Positions 1 through 10,703 are shown, numbered from the stretch's first letter. The stretch: 64,000 bases of DNA from Prorocentrum cordatum (GCA_963575745.1 CAUYUJ010022437.1:472823-536822); one strand, 5' to 3'. Notes: generated by a model not told the origin, from the sequence alone. Numbers and translations are program-made.

Positions 1-151
1 GGCGGCCGCCAGCCGCAGAGTGCCGGCCACCAGGCCAGCGGGGCCGCCCGGCGCACGCACCGCAGGCAAAAACCCTCACGCCACACGCTCACGGACCGGC
101 GAGCCGCCAGCAGCGCAGGCACCTCGAGAGCACCCACCGCCAGAGCGCAGG

Positions 152-248
152 CGCTCCTCCTCCTCCTCCTCCTCCTCCTCCTCCCTTTCCTCCTCCTCCT
201 CCCTTTCCTCCTCCGCCTCCTCCTCCTCCCTTTCCTCCTCCTCCTCCG
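152..248 (+). repeat. (TCC)n pyrimidine microsatellite
   Basis: About 97 bases of TCC triplets broken by three CCCTTTCC interruptions. The long Ser-rich and Glu-rich reading frames here are shadows of the triplet repeat. It faces a purine (GGA)n tract about 90 bases downstream. Confidence 0.95.
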
Positions 249-340
249 AGCCATCAGCCCCGCCGATCGACAGACTCCACCTGGCGCGCGAGAGGCCCGG
301 GCCGGCCTGCGGCAGGCCTTCCGGCCCGCTGCCGCTGCGG

Positions 341-657
341 GGGAAGAGGAGGAGGAGGAGGAGGAGGAGGAGGAGGAGGAGGAGGGGGAGGAGGGAGGAG
401 GGAGGAGGAGGAGGAGGAGAGGAGGCGGGGGGGGAGGGGGAGGAGGGGGGGAGGAAGAGGAGAGGAGGAGGAGGAGGAGGAGGAGGAGGAGGAGGAGGAG
501 GATGCGGAGGAGGAGGAGGAGGAGGAGGAGGAGGGAGGAGGAGGAGGAGGAGGAGGAGGAGAGGAGGAGGAGGAGGAGGAGGAGGAGGAGGAGGAGGAGG
601 AGGGGGGGGGGGAGGGGAGGAGGGGGGAGGGGGAGGAGGAGGAGGAGGAGGAGGAGG
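341..657 (+). repeat. (GGA)n purine microsatellite
   Basis: Over 300 bases of GGA/GAGG with G-run interruptions and one GATGCGG break. It is nearly pure purine on the + strand. Poly-Gly, poly-Arg and poly-Glu frames across it are artefacts of the repeat. Confidence 0.95.
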
Positions 658-952
658 CAATCCCTGCCCAGCAACCTCCGGGCCGATGCTCCACGCGCGG
701 CGGGCGGCACGCCGGTGCTGGCCCCACCTCACGGGCCACGCGCACACCTGCCGAGCCGTTTTTCCTTTTGGGCGGAGGGCACCGTGCGACGCCTGGAGTA
801 CCGCTTCGGTGGGTCCTCGAGGCCGGACTGTCTGCTAGGGGCGAATATCGCAGGGCGGAATGGCTCTCGAGGTGCAGAAGCCCACCTGGATTTCACCCCC
901 CCAGCTCTCCGCCCTAAGAACATGCTCAGAGCTGGCTCCTGTGATTAATGGA

Positions 953-1139
953 GGATGACGATTAATAAATGACCGGGGGTCGTGTTCACGCGTCGGCGCC
1001 CGGGATGACGATTAGAAAAAACCGACCGCGGGCTGGACAACTATTTTGTAACCGTTCTCCTCCAGTCAGAAAATTATGCAGAAATAACAAAACTATGTTT
1101 TTAATCGTTCTCTCCCATGTCTTTTATTAATCGTCATCC
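953..1139. mobile_element. MITE-like element with perfect 17-bp terminal inverted repeats
   Basis: GGATGACGATTAATAAA at 953-969 recurs as its exact reverse complement at 1123-1139. The 187-bp unit is AT-richer than its flanks, has no ORF and carries a third internal copy of GGATGACGATTA near 1000. No target duplication is evident and no second copy was found in the window. Confidence 0.6.
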
Positions 1140-1327
1140 CGCATCACCATCGTCCGCTCTTCTCGGGCCGCCGCGGGGGGCGGCCCCCAGGGCGGCGCCC
1201 TCCGCCGGGCAGCGCCCTTGTGGCCACGGGGGCGCAGGCGGGCCCGATATGGCGGCCGGTTCACCGCCGCCCGCCCCCTTTGCCAGACGGCGCCCCCGGG
1301 AGGCCACCCCACCACCCCTGCAACATT

Positions 1328-1512
1328 CCCAGACCCCCTCGAGTTATGAAAAAATCACGACGGGAGGTTTTTCATTAGTTTTGGCCTCTGGGGGCCCTTG
1401 CCGGCCCTCGGGACCGTCAAAAAACGACCCAGGACGAAAAACCGGTCCCGCTGGATGGGTCCAGACCGCTGGGGGTCGACGTCATGAAAAAATCATGACG
1501 TCGGGGATCTGG
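1328..1512 (+). mobile_element. F2 short inverted-repeat element (CCCAGACC family)
   Basis: It begins CCCAGACCCCCTCGAG and ends ATCTGGG. Inside are TGAAAAAATCACGACGG, a GGCCTCTGGGGGCC block, CGTCAAAAAACGACCCAGGA, GGGGGTCGACGTCATG and AAAAAATCATGACGTCGG. The same order recurs at 12.0 kb (inverted), 30.7, 31.2, 33.4 and 46.1 kb. It is non-coding. Confidence 0.7.
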
Positions 1513-1516
1513 GTTC

Positions 1517-1737
1517 TAGGCCTCCTAGATGGGGTCGGAGTAGATGGGGTCGTGCATCGACGATGTGGCTCGATGCGGAGCCCGATTTTCTCCACGCCGG
1601 CGTCGCCGATGCATCGTCCACGTCAATGATGTATCGCCGGTGCATCACCAATGCATCGCCGATGCATCGCCGATGTATCGGCAATGCGGAGCCATCCTCC
1701 GACCCCATCTACTTCGACTCCATCTGGGAGGCCTCTA
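1517..1737 (+). mobile_element. F4 element with GATGCATCGG core
   Basis: The left end TAGGCCTCCTAGATGGGG and the right end CCATCTGGGAGGCCTCTA are inverted repeats, followed inward by GGGGTCGG / CCGACCCC. The core is a run of ATGCATCGCCGATG units plus ATTTTCTCCACGCCGGCG. It starts 5 bases after an F2 copy. Other copies are at 18.3, 34.5 and 49.8 kb. Confidence 0.65.
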
Positions 1738-1836
1738 TACATGCACGCGGCGCTTCCGGCCCCGAGAGGCTGGCCCGCGCGGCGCTCGCTGCCGCGGGGC
1801 CTGACGAGCTCTGGCTCGCCTGGCCGCTGCGATCTC

Positions 1837-1955
1837 CTTCCCCCCCCCCCCTTCCCTCCCCTCCCCCCCCTCTCCCTCCCGCTCACCCCCTCTCCTCGCC
1901 GCCTTCCCCCCCCCTTCCTCCTCCACCTTCCTCCCTCTCCTCCCTCGTCTTCCCT
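1837..1955 (+). repeat. C/T-rich polypyrimidine tract
   Basis: Irregular CCCTCCC/CCTTCC tract, almost pure pyrimidine on the + strand. Confidence 0.85.
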
Positions 1956-2679
1956 CTGCTTCCTACCTGCCGCCCGACAGCGCTACGGTTCCAGACGATC
2001 CTCACGGTGCGTCAACCACTCGTTCGGCCGACCGGCCTCCCCTTCCTCTTATCATTCCTTTCCATATCCCCACGTCTCTGTTTACTCGGGTCGCCCGGGG
2101 CCTTTGCTCGTGTGTCCGGGATTCGTTCACGAGTTTCCCTCCAATATTCCGATTTTGGCGCAACGCATCCGGCGCCTGGTATTAGAAGACGGAGCGGCCG
2201 GTTTGTCTTGATCTGTTGATCTCGGGGAAACGGTTTCGGGCCCGCGCACCGAACAAAGCCGAGCGCCGGATGTTTTCGGGCTCCCTCCCGCTCCTCCCGC
2301 CCACTGGGCCCTCGATCCTCACCCCTCCCGCCCCGACAGGGCCCATGTCACAATTCGATCGACCCAATTCAGTTTGATCGATCCGATTGGATTGGATTTC
2401 CTTCTTGGGGCGGTCCGACGCGGGCCGGTGCTTGCATGGCCCTGCGGAACAGCCTGGTGCGGCCGATCATCCGATCCGAGGTCGAGCCCGTGCCGATGCG
2501 ATCCGATCGGACGCGCGCTCCGACCCGACCCGATGACCTGCTCCGATGCTGACTGGCCCTGCGAACCTCCGCGGCAAAACCGGGCGGACCTGCGCGTCCT
2601 TCCGTCCCCGCGGGGTGCTGGCAGGAGTTGCGCCCCTGGTCCAGCAGCTGTCCCGAGCTCCCGGGCCTCCCCCCTGGAT
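1956..2679. other. no recognisable gene; CGATCC-rich stretch
   Basis: No credible coding frame. Between about 2350 and 2530 the sequence is enriched in CGATCCGA, GATCGA and similar words, suggesting a decayed short-period repeat. Confidence 0.4.
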
Positions 2680-2995
2680 CCGCGATCCTCCCCCCCTCCA
2701 CCCCTCGTTATGCCCTCGATCCCTCGCCCCCCCCTGGATCCTCGATCCTTCCTCCTGCGCCCTCTTCGCTGAGTCCTCGATCCTTCGCCCCCCCCCAGAT
2801 TCTTCATCCTGCGCCCTCTTCCCTTGTGTCCTCGATCCTTCGCCCCCCCCCGGATCCTTCATCCTGCGCCCTCTTCGCTGAGTCCTCGATCCTTCGTTCC
2901 CCCCCCCCGGATCCTTCATCCTTCTCCCTCTTCCCTTGTGTCCTCGATCCTTCGTTCCCCCCCCCCCGGATCCTCGATCCCGTCACCCCTCCGCC
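2680..2995 (+). repeat. ~55-bp tandem repeat with TCCTCGATCCTTCG and GGATCC
   Basis: TCCTCGATCCTTCG recurs at about 2774, 2830, 2883 and 2941. Each copy is followed by a run of 8-13 C, then GGATCCTTCATCCTGCGCCC and CTCTTCSCTK. Period is 53-58 bases with degenerate copies at the left edge. Variation is mostly in the length of the C run. Confidence 0.85.
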
Positions 2996-3139
2996 CCGAG
3001 CCCGGCCGGGAAGCCTCGCGCCCTTGGCCGGCGCGTGCCGCCCTCGGCTGCAGGGGTGGCCGGCAGAGGTGCGCCCCGGGGCCACGGCGGGTGTCCCGAG
3101 GCTTCCAGGCCGCTTCGGGGAGCCTCGGGCGGTTCATTC

Positions 3140-3312
3140 TAGGCTTCAGTCGGGCCTGTTCCTATACAGGGGGAGTGTTCAAAAGTAGTGAAAGAGTAGT
3201 CTGGGGACTTCTTTGCCGTATGTCTGGGCATCTTTGGAGTATGTATTGAGTATGTTTTACTTTTCGTCCAAAGATCCCTTGTCGGGGGACAGGCCCGAAC
3301 TGATTCCAGGTC
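3140..3312 (+). mobile_element. F1 short inverted-repeat element (TTAAGTCGGGC family)
   Basis: The left end AGGCTTCAGTCGGGCCTG and the right end GGACAGGCCCGAACTGAT are inverted repeats of each other. The interior TGGAGTATGTATTGAGTATG and TTTTCGTCCAAAGATC is shared with the copies at 8.4 and 12.7 kb. No ORF. Confidence 0.65.
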
Positions 3313-3367
3313 TCGTTCGGAGCCGTTCCCGGATTCTCGGGTGGGTTACAGGTACATGTCTGCATAT

Positions 3368-3562
3368 TGTACAGATGCGCTTCACTACACATGGTTCATT
3401 TCTAATTATTCGAAAGTTCTTTGATTTTTTATGGGCCAAGATCCTCTCATTTCTAATAGTTCTATCCTGGGCCTCTTACTGACCACTGGGGGGCCAGGAA
3501 CAATTATAAACGAGCACACTTAGAAATGAACATGATTTGAAATGAACGACGTGTACAGATGC
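3368..3562 (+). mobile_element. F6 element flanked by an 11-bp direct repeat
   Basis: TGTACAGATGC occurs at 3368-3378 and 3552-3562, on either side of an element whose ends are inverted repeats around GTTCATTTC. The interior reads TCCTGGGCCTCTTACTGACC and GGGGCCAGGAACAATTA. A diverged second copy is at 32.2 kb. The direct repeats look like a target-site duplication. Confidence 0.6.
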
Positions 3563-4175
3563 CAATGCTCTACATGTGTGTGAACGTGTACATATATTTA
3601 ACTGGGCTACGTCTGTACACGCGACCGACGTGTACCTTTCTCTCTCTATATATACGTATACGTTCAGAATCATGTAAATACGCGTATCAACTCTTACGCG
3701 CACGCTATGCATGTATATCCAACTACGTGCAGGCGCACGTACGTATATGAATATGGCGTGCTTCAGAGAAGCCTGGGCTTCGGCGCGTCTCGCCTTCGGC
3801 GGACGCGCGGATGGGTCCAGCGGATGTAGAACGGCGGCTTGCTCAACGGTGGAAGCCAGCAGAGACGTCAACATGTTTGTGCTCAGGGTTTCTGGAATTG
3901 GATATCTGCGTATACGTGTGTGTATTGATGCACGTGTGCAACGTTTTTGTAGAATAGTGGCTCAGGCATATCTGTATGTGTACATACACACGTTCATAAC
4001 TGTGTGTCTGTTCATATCAATGCACATGCAGTGTTGCGTTTCCCTCTGCATCGGAATTTTGGGGCAGTTTTTTAGGGGGGTCGCGGTGCCATCTCATAGT
4101 GGGTCGAACCGTTCCGGGGCAGGGGGCGAGACCTCTGGAGCCCGCACGGTGGACAAAAATCGATCCTCCAGAGGA
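3563..4175. other. AT-richer stretch, no gene seen
   Basis: Rich in TACGTA, GTATAC and ACGTGT words up to about 4060, then GC-rich. Reading frames are short and unlike protein. Confidence 0.4.
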
Positions 4176-4345
4176 TTGGGAAAGGGGGCCACATGCGAAC
4201 CCTGCCCCTACCCCCCACGGCTTCTGAGGGGGAGGGTGGGGTTCGCTTCGCTCGGGAGCTCCTGAACGAAGAGAACCAACCCCACCCTCCCCCTCAGAAG
4301 TCGTGGGGCTATAGGGGTAGGGTTCGCATGTGGCCCCCTATCCCA
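4176..4345. repeat. fold-back inverted repeat (hairpin)
   Basis: Two arms of about 65 bases, 4184-4250 and 4270-4338, are near-perfect reverse complements. Each contains GGGGGCCACATGCGAACC, CCCACG, CTTCTGAGGGGGAGGG and TGGGGTT, separated by a loop of roughly 20 bases. Flanking TGGGAAA/TATCCCA extends the pairing slightly. Confidence 0.85.
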
Positions 4346-5825
4346 GACCGTACTGCAGGCTGTCCTGCAACACTCCGGAAGGTGGCCTCTCGCCATTTTC
4401 GATCTCCGGCGGCCGTTTCTGGGCACAGGGGCCGCCCGAAAAAGCGGTCCGGGACGGAGAACCGGTCCCAGGGAAGGTGTCCAGGCGTCAAGGGATCCCG
4501 CCTAGAACTGATCACAGCATTGGAGGGCTGGGCTTCTGGGCTTCGCGCGGGGCCATCCGTCCGGGCGCTCGGAGCAATGAGTTGGATCCATCGAGGGATC
4601 GAGAGGTTGAAGGTCTCGTCTTCCACGGCGGGAGTCGGGGGAAGATTGAAGTGAAGGCGGCGGCAGCGAAACGGGGGCGGCTCCCGGCAGAAGCCAGCAG
4701 CAGGCCAGCGGACGTACGTCTGCAGAAGTTGCTTCCGCCCCCCCCTCCCCCCACCCGCTCGATCCGATTTGTAACCACATCCGCCCCTCCAGCAGCCCCC
4801 AAGGGGTATGCGTGGGAACTTGTTCTTTTCCCTGGGGGGAATTACCACCTTCGCTCCTGTAAAGCGTCTGTCGGCAGCTCCCATGGTGGAATTGGCAAGA
4901 GTTCCCTGTCCCAAAACCTTTTGCCATCAGTTTGGGATTCAGGGCCGCCAGAGCGGGCCAATTTGGCGCCGCTAGGCCCTCGGATGACAGGCGTCTTTGG
5001 GGGAGGGGGAGGGGCACATTCTCGTAGGCCTGCTCCTGGTCGTCGCAGCCAGTGGCCGCAAGCATGGCGCATCTGCCACAGGTGGGGCATAGGCAGGGTG
5101 CAGCTGGCACAAGTAATTGCGGCAGGTTCGTGTCGTGTCGACTCGGCGGCGACCCCAGCGTGGGCCTTCAGGGTTGAGCGCCGCCGGTGGGCCGGAATCG
5201 GCCGATATCGGACGGTCTGCTTTGACGGCGGGGGAAGGCGCGATCTGACTCAAGGTTGGACCCTCCAGGCGGTGTCAGAGACCAAAGCAGAAGTCGTCAC
5301 GACACGAACCCGCCTTAGGGCGCAGGTTTGACCCGATGAGGGGAGCTGGGGCTCGAAGGCGGCCAGGATGGCTTTCGTGAGCGCCTGGTGTCCCCCCCCC
5401 CGAGTAGCAGCTCCTGGGAGGTCAATTTCTGCATCGTTTCTGGTAGACCTGGGGGGCGTAGCCCTCGGGAGGTCAATTTCAGCATCGTCGTCTGGTAGAT
5501 CCGAAGTCCCGTTCAGTCCGCCTTACTCCTGGGCTTCATCTGGGCTAAGTCTGGCTCAGTGGTCCCTTCATTACTTCCCGCGAAGGCCTCCCATGAGTTG
5601 CAGCCAGAGGGTGTGCCCCGAAGTCGGCCAGGACCACCTCTGTCGGCGCCCGACATCCCCCGCCATGGAGCCGACGGGGCCTGAGGGAGAAGGGTCCTGT
5701 GGCAGTGCGCCGTCTGGGGCCTCCCTTGGCCTTCACGGACTCCAGGGCTGTCTGAAGCCGGCCCAGGGCCAGGGGCCCGTCCTGGGGGAAGGCCCCCAGG
5801 GGTGCGGGACACCTTTTCAAGCGGT
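4346..5825. other. unassigned GC-rich DNA
   Basis: Several overlapping open frames of 100-330 codons exist on both strands, as expected at this GC content, and none is clearly better than the others. About 4380-4500 resembles a decayed F2 element (GAACCGGTCCCAGGGAAGG, CGTCAAGGGATCC). Two copies of GGGAGGTCAATTTC with GCATCGT occur near 5415 and 5467. Confidence 0.35.
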
Positions 5826-5992
5826 GTCGAGGCGTCCTGGCTCGCCTATAGCCCTAGCAAGCAATGTTCTAAGAACCTTTTGCGGTTTTCTGGCGGCGTC
5901 TGTCTTGCTTTATCACATCGGGCGCATGTTCTAAAAGCACTGTTTTTGTTATTCGAACAGTTTTGGGTTCTCAGAACATGTCGTGGTAGGAC
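5826..5992 (+). repeat. F8 dispersed repeat, copy 1
   Basis: Shares AGGCGTCCTGGCTCGCCTAT, CAATGTTCTAAGAACC, TTTTGCGGTT and ATGTTCTAA with 47.34-47.48 kb. ATGTTCTAAGAACC near 5861 pairs with GGGTTCTCAGAACATG near 5966, giving a fold-back of about 120 bases. Confidence 0.6.
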
Positions 5993-7000
5993 TAGAGGAG
6001 TGCCGGGACGGACGGTCCCTGCTCAACCTTGCCCTCAGGCCCCGCGGCGTCGTGCCAGATCCGCCTCTCTCCGCCGTCGGACCGTCGCCCCGGGCCGCGC
6101 CGGGCGCCCGCCGCCTGGATGGCTGGCCGGCAGTGTGCGCGGGGCGCGGAGCGGGCCGCGGGCGGCGCCGGAGGCGCCGTTTTGGGCGCGCAGCGCCGAC
6201 CCAGGGGGATCCGCGCAGGCCTCCGGCAGGTTCTGCTTGCGCACTGCGTTTCTCCTGCAGTTCCCCCCCGTCTCCTGTGAGGGCCCTCCCCGTCCCCTCC
6301 AGTCCTCTGCGGCCGCGCCTCCTCCCTGCGCGCCCCCTCTGGCAGCTGGTCAATGAGCTCATCGAGCGCCCCCGGCAACTCGAGCGTCCGTGCGGGCTGC
6401 CTCTGCCTCTGCCATGCCACGACGAGCAAGTGTTTCTCCCGTGCGGGCACCCTGTCTTCTGTTCGGCTCCAGCAGGCCTCTGGAGGCCTCATACGGCCTC
6501 CGCGGACCGTGGGCCTCTGGTGGCTTCGGGGGGCCCTCCGTTGGGAGCTGTGGGGGGCCAGGAGAGGGACCTCCGTGAAGGAGGGAAAAGAGGAGCAGAA
6601 CCTTGTCCCTGGAGGGGGGACCACGAGAGGGGTCTCCTTGGAGGGAGGGAGGGAGGAGGTGGACGTGCAGCGTCTGCTGTGCCTTGGCCCCGTCGCTTCT
6701 CTGTACTCGGGTGCCGCAGCTGCTCCTGCAGGCCCTGGCCAGCGGCTCCGGGTGTTGCTGGATGGCAGGGCTTCTGGTTGGTGCTGGGCCACTGGCTCCT
6801 CCAGCTCTGGGGAGAAGTCGGCAGTGGCGAGGGACAGGAGGCGAGCGAGCAGGAAGCACAGGGCAAGACGCTGCGGCCCACCGCGTGCTCGTGTGTGTGT
6901 GTGTGCGTGTGCGCCGCGTAGAGAAGTTAGAGAGGCAGGCGGCCGAGGGGAGGCGGGAGGGGACACGGTGGAGCGAGCAGGAGGGCTCCAGGAGACAATG
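5993..7000. other. unassigned GC-rich DNA
   Basis: Open in several frames on both strands, with no frame showing recognisable motifs. A short (GT)n run lies near 6892-6912. Confidence 0.3.
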
Positions 7001-7045
7001 CTTAAGTCGGGCCTGTCCCTCCACAGGGGGAATATTCAAAGATCG
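7001..7045 (+). mobile_element. F1 element, left end only
   Basis: CTTAAGTCGGGCCTGTCC, CACAGGGGGAATATTC matches the left terminus of F1 at 36.68 kb. The rest of the element is missing and is replaced by CCAGCC/CAACCA-rich sequence. Confidence 0.55.
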
Positions 7046-7054
7046 AAACGAATT

Positions 7055-7185
7055 GCCCTAGCCAGCCCAACCAGCCAGCCCAACCAACCAGCCACCCAAA
7101 CAACTCAACCGGCTCAACCAGCCCAACCAGCCACCCCGCAACCCCAGCCACCCCGCCACCCCGCCAACCCGCCCACCCCCGGCCG
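7055..7185 (+). repeat. CCAGCCCAACCA degenerate repeat
   Basis: Irregular CCAACCAGCC and CAGCCACC units, C/A-rich on the + strand. Confidence 0.75.
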
Positions 7186-7386
7186 CCTGCCCTCCGTCAC
7201 CGTCGAGAGGGGGGGAAAGTGTTTCGCACAAGCGAAAACTACAAAAATCACCCTCCCGGGGTCCGGCGGGACAGCGGGGGGAGGGGAAATCGCACTGTAC
7301 TATGGGGGAGCGGGATTCGCGCCCGAGGTGCCCAAGGACGATTTTGGGCCTCAAGTGCGACACTGTCGTCACTTTATTACTTTTCA

Positions 7387-7860
7387 TCGCGCTCCCCTTC
7401 TCAATGGAAAGGCTCCCATCCGTGAAACTGTCGTCATTTTCCGGCCCCCGCGAGAGGCTTCTTAGAGGCCCCCAGAGGCTCCAGGAGGGCCCATGGCGGC
7501 CTCGGGAGTGCCTAGGAGATCCCCGGAGGGCCCCAGGAGGACCCACTCTGCACCGCGCCCCCCTTCTCAACGGAAAGGCCCCTATGCGGGAAATTGTTTT
7601 CATCATTCCGCCCCCGCGAGAGAGATCTTAGAGGGCCCACGGGGGCTCCAGGAGGGCCCATGGCGGCCCCGGGAGAGCCCACGAGATCTCCAGAGCCCCC
7701 CGCAGGACCCACTTTGAACTACACTCGGGGCGCTCCAGAGGGCCCAGGAGGCTCCAAGAGGCCCCAAGAGGCCCCGAAGAGCCCAAACAGGCCACAGGAC
7801 CCCCAGTACGCTCTAGGAGAGCCAAGGCGACACCAAGAGGCTCCAGGACGGGCGTCATTC
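7387..7860 (+). repeat. 168-bp tandem duplication passing into CCCAGAGGC repeats
   Basis: CTTCTCAATGGAAAGG near 7395 and CTTCTCAACGGAAAGG near 7563 begin two tandem copies of about 168 bases. Each holds CCGCGAGAG, TTAGAG, GGCTCCAGGAGGGCCCAT, GGCGGCC and AGGACCCACT. The right side continues as AGGCCC/AGAGGC units to about 7850. Confidence 0.8.
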
Positions 7861-7916
7861 CCTCTCTTCATCGTGCTCGTCGTCGTCATCCGCCTCATCC
7901 GTCCTGCTTTTAATCA

Positions 7917-8135
7917 TTCCTCCCCCTCTTCCTCCTCCTTCTTCTCCTCTTTCTCCTCCTCCTCTTCTTCCTCCTCCTCCTCCTCTTCTTCCTCCTCCTC
8001 CTCTTTCTCCTCCTCCTACCTCATCCGTAGCCTCGATGGCTCCGATAGCGCCGTGCGCGGCATCCGCCTCCTCCCCATCCGTCCTCCTCCCTCCTCCCTC
8101 CTCCCTCCCTCCTCCCTCCTCCCTCCTCCCCTCTC
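7917..8135 (+). repeat. (TCC/TTC)n and (CCCTCCT)n pyrimidine tracts
   Basis: Two pyrimidine microsatellite blocks, 7917-8020 and 8083-8135, separated by a short unique segment. Confidence 0.9.
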
Positions 8136-8430
8136 TCGGGAGCGCCACAAAGAGGCCCTCCGAGGATAATTTCACGACAACAAGGGCGCCGACACGATGA
8201 ACAGACACCACGTCGGGGCCCTGGGAAAGGAGTCGAAGACGAAACCTCGAATAATTTAGTCTTCGATGTTCGGGGCATTTGTCTGAGCACCTGCGAGCCT
8301 TGTGGAAACTTCCGAGAGCCTCAGGGGTGGACGTCTGGCGCAAGAACACGAGTGGAGGAGGAGACAACACGACGCTCCACGGAGCAAACTGCACCCAGTT
8401 GGTTTCTACCCCAGTGAGGGGCGTTACAGG

Positions 8431-8562
8431 GTAGTCAGAAAATTGTCTGGGGACGATGTTTTTTTGCATATGTTTGACCATTTTGGAATATGTATTGAGT
8501 GTTTTTGTTTTTTTTCGCCCAAAATCCCCCTGCAGGGGAACACGCCCGACTTAACTCCAGGA
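8431..8562 (+). mobile_element. F1 element, left end decayed
   Basis: The interior GTCTGGGGACGATG, TTTGGAATATGTATTGAGTG and the right end CAGGGGAACACGCCCGACTT match other F1 copies. The left terminus has decayed. Confidence 0.6.
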
Positions 8563-9147
8563 GACGCTCGGAATCTGGAGCATATGCATTACCAGTGGCG
8601 GGAGGTTCTTTAATCCCATCGTTTTTTCTGATTGTTGGGGACGGCGTCGGGGTGGCGTTGTGTATGCTTGTTTCCCCGTTTTCCGTGGAAGCAGCAAAAC
8701 TTGTACACACCAAGATGCTGTATACACCGGAATCCTTTTTCTCGTGCGAATCTCAGTGCGGGACCGGAAGCGAAGCATCGGTGCATAAAGATCGGTTCCG
8801 TAAATGCGGAAGCCAACCAAGTTTTACAAGGTCTCTCTGGGGCTATGCGGGAGTCCCGGACAGGGCGGGGGGGGGGGAGTTCTGGCGGCGTCTTGACAGG
8901 TTCTCAGGGGTCCTCGTCGTCGTCCCCCGCCTCCACCGAACACGCGTGGTGGCAGCCGTGGACGTCCCCGGGGTGCGCAACCAGGAAGACGGGGAGGGTG
9001 CAGCGCATTCCTGGGCGTCGCACGAGGGAGAATCAGCCGCGCGCGCAAGTGCGCGTTGGCCACACTTGGGCCCCATGCGCGCGACTCGGCGGTGAGGGCG
9101 GCGACCTTCCGACGGGAGCCGCCGTACTGGTGCTCTTGGGTGTGCAT
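8563..9147. other. unassigned DNA between F1 and microsatellites
   Basis: Modest open frames on both strands with no recognisable motif. A 10-base G run lies near 8868. Confidence 0.3.
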
Positions 9148-9282
9148 ATATATATATATATATAGATATAGATATACACATGTGTAGAGAAAGAGGGAGA
9201 GAGAGAGAGATAGATAGAGAGAGAGAGAGAGAAAGAGAGAAAGAGAGAGAGAGAAAACAACAAATCAACAACCGTAACACAA

Positions 9283-9323
<41 letters not shown>

Positions 9324-9378
9324 AAGAGAGAGAGAGAGAGAGAGCAAGAGAAAGAGCGAGAGAGAGAGAGAGAAAGAC
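9148..9378 (+). repeat. (TA)n then (GA)n microsatellites
   Basis: TA/TAGATA at 9148-9178, then AG/GA dinucleotides at about 9190-9255 and 9285-9378, split by ACAACAAATCAACAACCG and ACACAAACG. Confidence 0.95.
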
Positions 9379-9675
9379 ATCAAAACAAGAAGAGCACAAC
9401 TAGGTCACGGTCCATCGTTCGCGGAGGCGGGCCAGACCTTGACAGCAAATGGGGCAGGCGTGCGCTGATCGGCGGTTGCCTGCGTGGCAGGTGCCCGCTG
9501 CCCGTGGGGGGCGGGCCCCGCACGAGGCTCGGCTGGCCCGGGCTCGGCCCCCCTTCGCCCGCGGGCCCGGGCTCTTTCACGGAGGCGGGGCGCGTCCCGG
9601 GCCGCCCCCTTCGCACACTACGGCGCAGCCCTGGGGCCCTGGGCTCCGCCGGGGCTCCGGCCCCCGGGCCCCTCC

Positions 9676-9872
9676 TCCTGCTTCTCCTCCCCCTTCTCCT
9701 CCTGTTCCTCCTCCTCCTCCTCCTCCTCCTCCTCCTCCTCCTCCTCCTCCTCCTCCTCGTGTTTTTCATCCTCGACCTCATCCCCCTCCTCCTCCTCCTC
9801 CTCCTTCTCCTCCTCCTCTTCCTCCTCCTCCTCCTCCTGCTCCCCCTCATTCTCCTCCTCCTCGGCTCCTTG
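9676..9872 (+). repeat. (TCC)n pyrimidine microsatellite
   Basis: TCC triplets with a few CTT and TCG interruptions and a unique insert GTGTTTTTCATCCTCGACC. Confidence 0.95.
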
Positions 9873-10058
9873 GCTTCAGGTCAGGGGTCGTGTTCGGTGC
9901 CGAGGCTCGCCGCTGCCAGGAACCAGTTTCTGTATTGCTTGGGGCATGACGGGCGTCATGGCCCCCGCTCCCTCCCCAGTGCGCCCTGGGCACTGCCGCC
10001 GTGCGCATTAGGATCCACGTAGGTGTCCGTGTAGGAATATGTATCGGAGTCTTGTCCG

Positions 10059-10138
10059 CAGTCGTCATCGTCGTCGTCGTCGTCGCTCATCGTCGTCGCT
10101 CGTGGCTCGTCGCTCGTCACTCATCGTCGTCGTGCGCG
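10059..10138 (+). repeat. (GTC)n microsatellite
   Basis: GTC/TCG triplets with GCTCATC and GCTCGTC variants. An 11-base G run follows near 10190. Confidence 0.9.
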
Positions 10139-10261
10139 CGGACGCGGCTGGAGCTTGTTTATGATTCCAGGCCGATGATGGCAATCATAGGGGGGGGGGG
10201 GTCGATGACGTCACGGTTCGCGCCGGCGGCGTCTGGCAATGCTTAGGATTGACAGAAGACG

Positions 10262-10577
10262 GGTAGCACCAGCATGTAGGTGGCGATCTGCATCACAACG
10301 CCTGTGTACACCACAGTGCCTCCGTGCACTAGGGCGCTTGTGTACACCACGCCGCCTATGTATACCACAGCGGCCGCGTGCAACACGGCGTCAGTTTGTG
10401 CCACCGTGTCTGCGGGCACAACAGCTCTTGTGTACACCACAGCGCCTGCGTACACCACATCAGCCGTGTGCAACACAGCACCAGTGTACACCACAATGCT
10501 TGCGTGCATTGCAGTGCTTGTGTGCACCACGGCGCTCGTGTGCACCACAGCACCCGTGTGCAACACAGCACCATTTT
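10262..10577 (+). repeat. 21-bp minisatellite (TTGTGTACACCACAGCGCCTG)n
   Basis: About 14 copies of a 21-base unit with core GTGTACACCACAGC or GTGCAACACAGC. Because 21 is a multiple of three it stays open in several frames as 7-residue repeats. There is no other sign that it is coding. Confidence 0.9.
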
Positions 10578-10703
10578 TGTGTATATAATGTTAGAAGGAA
10601 TCCTTATGACAAAATGGAACGCTTGTGGATTTCACGGAAAACAAAAGGAAGGAACCCTTTAGACAAAGGAGCGCCGCTGGAATCTACGAGTCCTCCCGAG
10701 TCC

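Noticed and set aside
341-657. Long poly-Gly, poly-Arg and poly-Glu frames over GGA/TCC tracts (also at 9.7, 11.1, 28.9, 61.6 and 63.4 kb)
   Set aside because: They are direct translations of triplet repeats, open in all frames on at least one strand.
8475-8500. Dinoflagellate spliced-leader-like CCATTTTGG
   Set aside because: Only a 9-base partial match inside an F1 element; the rest of the leader is absent here and elsewhere by eye.
10280-10588. Thr/Tyr/Val 7-residue repeat protein
   Set aside because: It is a 21-bp minisatellite; all frames on both strands stay open to a similar extent.
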